A stretch of DNA of 9,714 nt from Bacteroidota bacterium (GTDB lineage: Bacteria > Bacteroidota > Bacteroidia > Chitinophagales > Chitinophagaceae). Where the stretch lies: NCBI GenBank assembly GCA_023391015.1, contig JAEWBT010000106.1, forward strand, positions 1-9,714, read 5' to 3'. Both the position numbers and the translations under genes were made by a program. Below, in pieces: positions 5,691 through 9,714 of this stretch. The notes under the pieces were generated by a model. That model did no database searches. It saw only the letters and a program-made list of their open reading frames with translations, and had not been told where the DNA came from. Numbering within the stretch: position 1 is the stretch's first letter; every line of letters begins with the position of its first letter.

Positions 5691-8075
5691 CTACGCAATT
5701 GGTAGCACCACAATAAACGTTGCTCCTTCGCCTTCCCGGCTTTGCGCCGTGATAAGCCCATTGTGGAGGTTCACGATTTTCTGCACGATGGCCAGCCCCA
5801 GGCCGGTGCCTTCATAAGCATCGCGGGTATGCAGCCGTTGGAACAGGGTGAAAATTTTGTGGAGATATTCTTCATTGAAACCAATCCCATTATCGGCTAC
5901 GCGAATGCGCACATAAGCACCACGCTGCGCAGGCGGTGCATCAAAAGCTTTCCGGGAAACCCGCTCGGCTGCTATCCGGATATGAGGCGCAACGCCTGCT
6001 TTGGAAAATTTCAGCGCGTTGGCAATGAGGTTTTGAAAAAGTTGCTGCATCTGCCCCGGCACCGCCCGGATAACCGGCAATTTACCCACTTCAATCTCCG
6101 CCGCTTTTTCCTCAATCAATACGCCCAGATCGGCTACTGTGCTTTGCACAATTTGACTCAAATCCGTCGCTGCAAACGTTGCTTTTCCGGAAAGTTGGGA
6201 GAAATCCAGCAGGTCGTTGATCAGGCCGGTGAGGCGCTCCGAAGACTGCACGATGCGGCCCAGCGGACCAGTGTATAGCGGGTTGTTTTCTTTCAACGCC
6301 TTGTCCAGCACCATCTTCCCGAAAATCTGGATTTTCCGTAGCGGCTCTTTCAGGTCGTGAGAGGTAACAAAGGCAAATTGTTGCAATTCGCTGTTGGAGT
6401 GTTCCAGCTCGCGGTTGGCGGCTTTCAGTTCGGCGGTGCGCTCGGCCACTTTTTCTTCCAAAAGGGCATTGAGCGTTTTGCGCTCATGCACATCAATGCA
6501 AACGCCGTTCCAGCGACCTTCTTCATCAGATTCGTCCTGCATTTTATGTGCCCGGATCATCATCCACCGATACGCGCCGGTGGCTGTCTGTAGCCGGCAT
6601 TCTGCTTCAAAAGGAGCTTCAGAAGCAACGGCCCACAGCCAGCTTCGGGCAAAAGGCAATGCATCTTCCGGATGGATGATTTTCCGGAAATGAGCTAGCG
6701 GTGCGGGCAAATCAGGGTGCGTGCCGGTGAGCGTTTCCCATTGATGGCTGAGGTAAATTACCTTTCCGGCAGCATCGGCAATCCATACAATATGCGGCAG
6801 CGATTCGGCCAGCTGGAAATACTCTGCTTCGCGCCGACGGGCTGCACGGTTGGCCGCGCGGATGGTCGAATCATCCAGCATGGAGCCCAGCATCCGGTAG
6901 GGTACGCCCGTTTCGTCATACACAATATTGGCGCGGTCCAGCACCCAGGCATATTCGCCGTCGGCTTTCCGGAAACGGTACTCGGCCCGCCACGACTCAC
7001 CGCCTTCAATGGTTTGGTGCAGCGCCTGCACCACTTGGTCGCGGTCGTCGGGGTGCAGGTGCAGTTCCCAGAATTTGCGGCCATTGGGCGAGGTTTCCAC
7101 CTCGTAGCCAAACTGCGTGTAAAGGCCTTTGCTCCACCAGTGGCGGCCCGTGCTCAGTTCCCAGTCGTAGATGGCGTCCGTCGTGGCGCTGGCCACCAGG
7201 CGGAAGCGCTCTTCGCTCGCCGTCACTTCTTCAGTGCGTTGACGGATGGTTTCTTCCAGCGTGGCCGTCAGTTCGCGCAGCTCTTTACGGGTTTCTACCA
7301 GCTGGTTGTAGTTCTTGCGAAGCCGCTCCTGGGCCGTCCGGGAAGCGGTTATATCGGTAAGACTCAAGGCGAGGCAATCGGCCATTTTGGTGAGCGCAGC
7401 TTCATACCAATGAGGCGTGCCGTCGGTCGCGCGCAGGGAAATTTCCGTTTTTTCGGCAATGCCGGTTTTATAGGAAAAGCACAGTTGCTTCAGCGGCAGT
7501 TGGTCGCCAAAAAAAGGCTCCAGAAACGAAAACGCTTTTCCGGAAACCGACTCTGAAAAAAGGGCTTCGGCAGCCGGATTGGCCCCTACGCAGCAAAAAT
7601 CAGAAGGCTGGTTAGGGTTGTTTTCGTCGTACACCGGCGTCAAAAGCAGGATCGGAAGAAGGGCTTGTTCAAAAGCGCTTTCTGAAAGGCTTTTTTCGCG
7701 TTCCAGTGCGGGCAGCTTTTCCAAAAAAAACGCCCAGTTGCCGTCTTCGTCGGGGGGATGAACAGCGACGCGAACCGTATGGTTTTCGCCCGCCACCAGG
7801 CCTTCCTGCGCTTCGCCCCTTTGAGCGGCAAGCTGCCGGAAATCACCTATTTTTTGAGAAAGATTTTTGGGGAATAATGCTTCTAATCGTGTGTTTCCGG
7901 AAATAACTGCACCCGGAAGCAAAAAAGCCTCAACCAGCCCGTTAGTTTCTGTCAGTCGGTCTTGATCGTCCACTGCCACGCCGGCCAGCACCTGCTGCCG
8001 TTGCCATTCGCCTTGCAGCTTTTCTGCGAGCAGAGATGGGGCGAGCGTTGGGTTTGGGGCAGGGTTTACAGACAT
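5691..8075 (-). CDS. Soluble multi-PAS sensor histidine kinase, probable phytochrome partner
   Basis: This is a 794-residue cytoplasmic sensor kinase with no membrane segment. Approximate order: a PAS-like N-terminal region (25-120), a PAS domain (135-245), a coiled coil (247-288), two PAS_3-type domains (289-405 and 415-533), a second coiled coil, HisKA (560-630) and HATPase_c (670-794). The phospho-acceptor is His573 in FVTSHDLKEPLRK. The ATP site has NLIANALKF (N-box), VADNGIGF (G1), FTLFQRL (F-box) and GTGLGLAIV (G2), so the kinase should be active. The HDLKEPLRK H-box is of the kind often attached directly to phytochromes. A TTG one codon upstream was rejected for the ATG at 8075. The gene follows the phytochrome by 86 bp. 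A weak -7-like TATCTTTA (minus strand, 8116-8123) could give it its own transcript. There is no receiver domain, and no response regulator nearby. Five copies of TTTCCGGAAA lie inside the gene. Confidence 0.93.
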   Translation of the reverse strand: MSVNPAPNPTLAPSLLAEKLQGEWQRQQVLAGVAVDDQDRLTETNGLVEAFLLPGAVISGNTRLEALFPKNLSQKIGDFRQLAAQRGEAQEGLVAGENHTVRVAVHPPDEDGNWAFFLEKLPALEREKSLSESAFEQALLPILLLTPVYDENNPNQPSDFCCVGANPAAEALFSESVSGKAFSFLEPFFGDQLPLKQLCFSYKTGIAEKTEISLRATDGTPHWYEAALTKMADCLALSLTDITASRTAQERLRKNYNQLVETRKELRELTATLEETIRQRTEEVTASEERFRLVASATTDAIYDWELSTGRHWWSKGLYTQFGYEVETSPNGRKFWELHLHPDDRDQVVQALHQTIEGGESWRAEYRFRKADGEYAWVLDRANIVYDETGVPYRMLGSMLDDSTIRAANRAARRREAEYFQLAESLPHIVWIADAAGKVIYLSHQWETLTGTHPDLPAPLAHFRKIIHPEDALPFARSWLWAVASEAPFEAECRLQTATGAYRWMMIRAHKMQDESDEEGRWNGVCIDVHERKTLNALLEEKVAERTAELKAANRELEHSNSELQQFAFVTSHDLKEPLRKIQIFGKMVLDKALKENNPLYTGPLGRIVQSSERLTGLINDLLDFSQLSGKATFAATDLSQIVQSTVADLGVLIEEKAAEIEVGKLPVIRAVPGQMQQLFQNLIANALKFSKAGVAPHIRIAAERVSRKAFDAPPAQRGAYVRIRVADNGIGFNEEYLHKIFTLFQRLHTRDAYEGTGLGLAIVQKIVNLHNGLITAQSREGEGATFIVVLPIA

Positions 8076-8161
8076 CAATACTTACCGGGTTGGGAAAATA
8101 AAATTTGGGAAAAACTAAAGATAGGAAAGGGGTTTTAAAGAAGCAGTGGTTAACCTTAGAT

Positions 8162-9700
8162 TTACCGCACAAACTCCCGCAGCAGATATCCCTGCAAAAA
8201 ATGCTGAAGGCGACCGGCCATTACTTTTTCCGGCTCGGTCCAGCGGCGGCTGCTACCGCGAACGGTTTGTTTCCACACCTCAAAAGAATTGCGCGGGTGG
8301 TAGGTTTTGCCATCGGCTTCCCACTGCACCGCCTCTGCCGGATTGCCGCCCCAAAACACTTCCCGCACATGTTCGGGCCGAAAACCGATAATATATTCAC
8401 CTTGATCGGGCCGCAACGGAATCACGACAATGCCACTCGCTGCCTCCGCCGCTTCCCGTGCTGGTTCATACATATCGGCCAGATGGTGCAGGGCCACTAC
8501 TTCGGTGTCGTAGTTGGATTGCAGCCATAAAATCAAATCTTCCACAAAAGCCGCTTCCGGCACCGCGCCCTGCGCATACAACCGCTTGTGGCGACGAATC
8601 ACCACGCCTGCCACGCCCAGAAAATCCAAGAGCCGGTCTTTTTCTTTGAGCAAGGCTCCGGCAAAATCATCAGAAACCAATACTTGCTCTATCAAACCCA
8701 CCTGCAATTTTTGCAAGCGGTTGTAGCTCTCAGCATCCCGCTCTTTTTCCAGGGCTACGACTTTGGTAGAAAGCATATCGGAAAGCAACTCAAAAATGGC
8801 AGCTTCTTCGTAGCTCAGGTGCTTCGGCTCACGGTGGTGGCAGGAAATCAATCCCCAAAGCCGCCCTTGGGCAAGTAGGCGGGTGGACATAGAAGACCGA
8901 ACGCCCATGTTGCGCAGGTATTCCAGGTGTACTGCCGCCACGCCGCGCAGATTGCAGGCCGAAAGATCGGTAAAAGTGCCGGTCAGCGGGTTCACAACCG
9001 GCGACAGCAACACGGGTTTGTAATCGCGGTCGGGAATGTGGCGGTAGGGGCTGTGCTGATACAAATTGCGCGACACCCGTGGAATATCGGAGGCCGGAAA
9101 ACGCAGTCCCAGGTAGCTTTCCATGCCCGGCTCGTGGACTTCGGTAATCACCGTTCCATCCCAGTTGTCGTCAAAACGATACATCATCAACCGGTCAAAG
9201 CCGGTGAGCTTTTTCAGTTCTTCCAGCGTAGCCAGGCAGGCCCCGTGCATATCAGGCGCGGCATTCACTACAGCCATTGCTCTCTTCAGTTCCTGATACA
9301 AGCCGCTGAACGTAGGCGCTTCGGCGGTGATATCCACCGGCTCTATTTCCAGAATGAGATACTCCGGCGTGCGATGCAGCAAGACCTGAACCGTAATTTT
9401 TTCGTCTCCTTCGCCGCGCAGGCAAATGGTGTCGGGCAGCCGGTCGGTGCCGGGCGCGAGGTGCAGCAATTCTTCAAAGCGATTGTGGCTTTCCGGACAC
9501 AGTAAGTCTAAAAACCGGCTACCGTGTATGTGCCGGCAGTCGGTTTTTAAAATAACATCGGCATTCAGGCTGCACTGTACAATCGTGTAATCGGCCGGGT
9601 GCAACACCAGCAGCGCGCCGTGGGGCTGAATGGAATTGATGCGGTGCAGCGGAATTTTGCCGCAAACGGTGGCTTCGTAATCCGTTACAGGAGGAATCAT
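8162..9700 (-). CDS. Bacteriophytochrome photosensory protein (PAS-GAF-PHY) without output domain
   Basis: This 512-residue cytoplasmic red/far-red photoreceptor should bind biliverdin. PAS_2 (about 8-125) has Cys13 followed by PLH and SIQPHG, the position of the biliverdin-linking cysteine in bacterial phytochromes such as Deinococcus DrBphP. GAF (about 140-310) keeps the chromophore-pocket residues: Y174, the PASDIP motif with D205, R252, H258 and Y261 in VHLEYLRNMGV, and H288 in LWGLISCHH. PHY (about 325-500) has FRPEHVREVFWGG and the tongue motif PRNSF (469-473), whose Arg normally contacts the PASDIP Asp. After the last helix (about 489-512) the protein stops. Most bacteriophytochromes continue into a kinase here. 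Four in-frame stops follow, so this is not a single frameshift. The ATG at 9700 fits the family N-terminus; its ATGA may overlap the stop of an upstream gene outside the window. Confidence 0.95.
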   Translation of the reverse strand: MIPPVTDYEATVCGKIPLHRINSIQPHGALLVLHPADYTIVQCSLNADVILKTDCRHIHGSRFLDLLCPESHNRFEELLHLAPGTDRLPDTICLRGEGDEKITVQVLLHRTPEYLILEIEPVDITAEAPTFSGLYQELKRAMAVVNAAPDMHGACLATLEELKKLTGFDRLMMYRFDDNWDGTVITEVHEPGMESYLGLRFPASDIPRVSRNLYQHSPYRHIPDRDYKPVLLSPVVNPLTGTFTDLSACNLRGVAAVHLEYLRNMGVRSSMSTRLLAQGRLWGLISCHHREPKHLSYEEAAIFELLSDMLSTKVVALEKERDAESYNRLQKLQVGLIEQVLVSDDFAGALLKEKDRLLDFLGVAGVVIRRHKRLYAQGAVPEAAFVEDLILWLQSNYDTEVVALHHLADMYEPAREAAEAASGIVVIPLRPDQGEYIIGFRPEHVREVFWGGNPAEAVQWEADGKTYHPRNSFEVWKQTVRGSSRRWTEPEKVMAGRLQHFLQGYLLREFVR

Positions 9701-9714
9701 GCAGGCTGGTGAAC

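Larger units (their letters stand above)
992..7903. repeat. Iterated palindrome TTTCCGGAAA, eight exact copies
   Basis: Exact copies lie at 992-1001, 1025-1034, 5113-5122, 6184-6193, 6681-6690, 6966-6975, 7537-7546 and 7894-7903. Two further copies of the inner 8-mer TTCCGGAA are at 3876-3883 and 4239-4246. Random expectation is about 0.01 for the decamer and 0.15 for the octamer in this length. Three decamers are intergenic and five lie in the histidine kinase gene. There it is read as Phe-Arg-Lys (TTC CGG AAA) twice and as Ser-Gly-Lys/Asn (TCC GGA AAN) three times, so no single peptide motif explains it. The span given covers the first to the last copy. Confidence 0.85.

Noticed and set aside
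8076..8164. A frameshift separating one original phytochrome-kinase gene
   Set aside because: The frame after the phytochrome reads TAA ATC TAA GGT TAA, with a further TAA later. The kinase begins with its own PAS-like region, and the gap is AT-rich like other intergenic DNA here.
5740..9505. Several long open frames on the plus strand opposite the kinase and phytochrome
   Set aside because: They are antisense shadows of two well-supported genes and show no recognisable domains.

Overview
The window most likely comes from a member of the Bacteroidota. Three signs support this. A secreted nuclease ends in a type IX secretion (Por) sorting domain. The divergent promoter region carries two TAnnTTTG-type -7 boxes. 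None of the starts has a clear Shine-Dalgarno sequence. Base composition looks moderately GC-rich. I cannot place it to genus; a Saprospiria- or Chitinophagia-like lineage is only a guess.

Layout. (1) 1-951 (+): the 3' part of dnaJ, with its J domain lying before the window, closed by a very strong intrinsic terminator. (2) 952-1551: a 600-bp convergent intergenic region. It holds the terminator, a CTTCGACA-type dispersed inverted repeat and an array of degenerate 21-bp tandem repeats that is open in only one frame. (3) 1552-3725 (-): a two-gene unit, a multi-pass membrane protein resembling GT-C glycosyltransferases followed by a DPM1-like GT2 glycosyltransferase. (4) 3726-3872: a divergent promoter region. 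(5) 3873-5075 (+): an exported endonuclease/exonuclease/phosphatase-fold nuclease. (6) 5076-5690: 615 bp without a credible gene, holding at least three types of short repeat or hairpin element. (7) 5691-9700 (-): a complete PAS-GAF-PHY bacteriophytochrome photosensory protein with no output domain, then, 86 bp downstream, a soluble multi-PAS histidine kinase.

How the genes may work together. The GT2 enzyme probably makes a polyprenyl-phosphate sugar, and the membrane protein is a plausible user of it. The phytochrome and the kinase look like a red/far-red two-component system split into two polypeptides instead of the usual single chain. No response regulator is present.

The most unusual non-coding signal is the 10-bp palindrome TTTCCGGAAA. 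It occurs eight times exactly in 9.7 kb (chance expectation about 0.01), in coding DNA in two reading frames and in intergenic DNA, once at the tip of the dnaJ terminator hairpin. It behaves like a highly iterated palindrome, comparable in kind to cyanobacterial HIP1.
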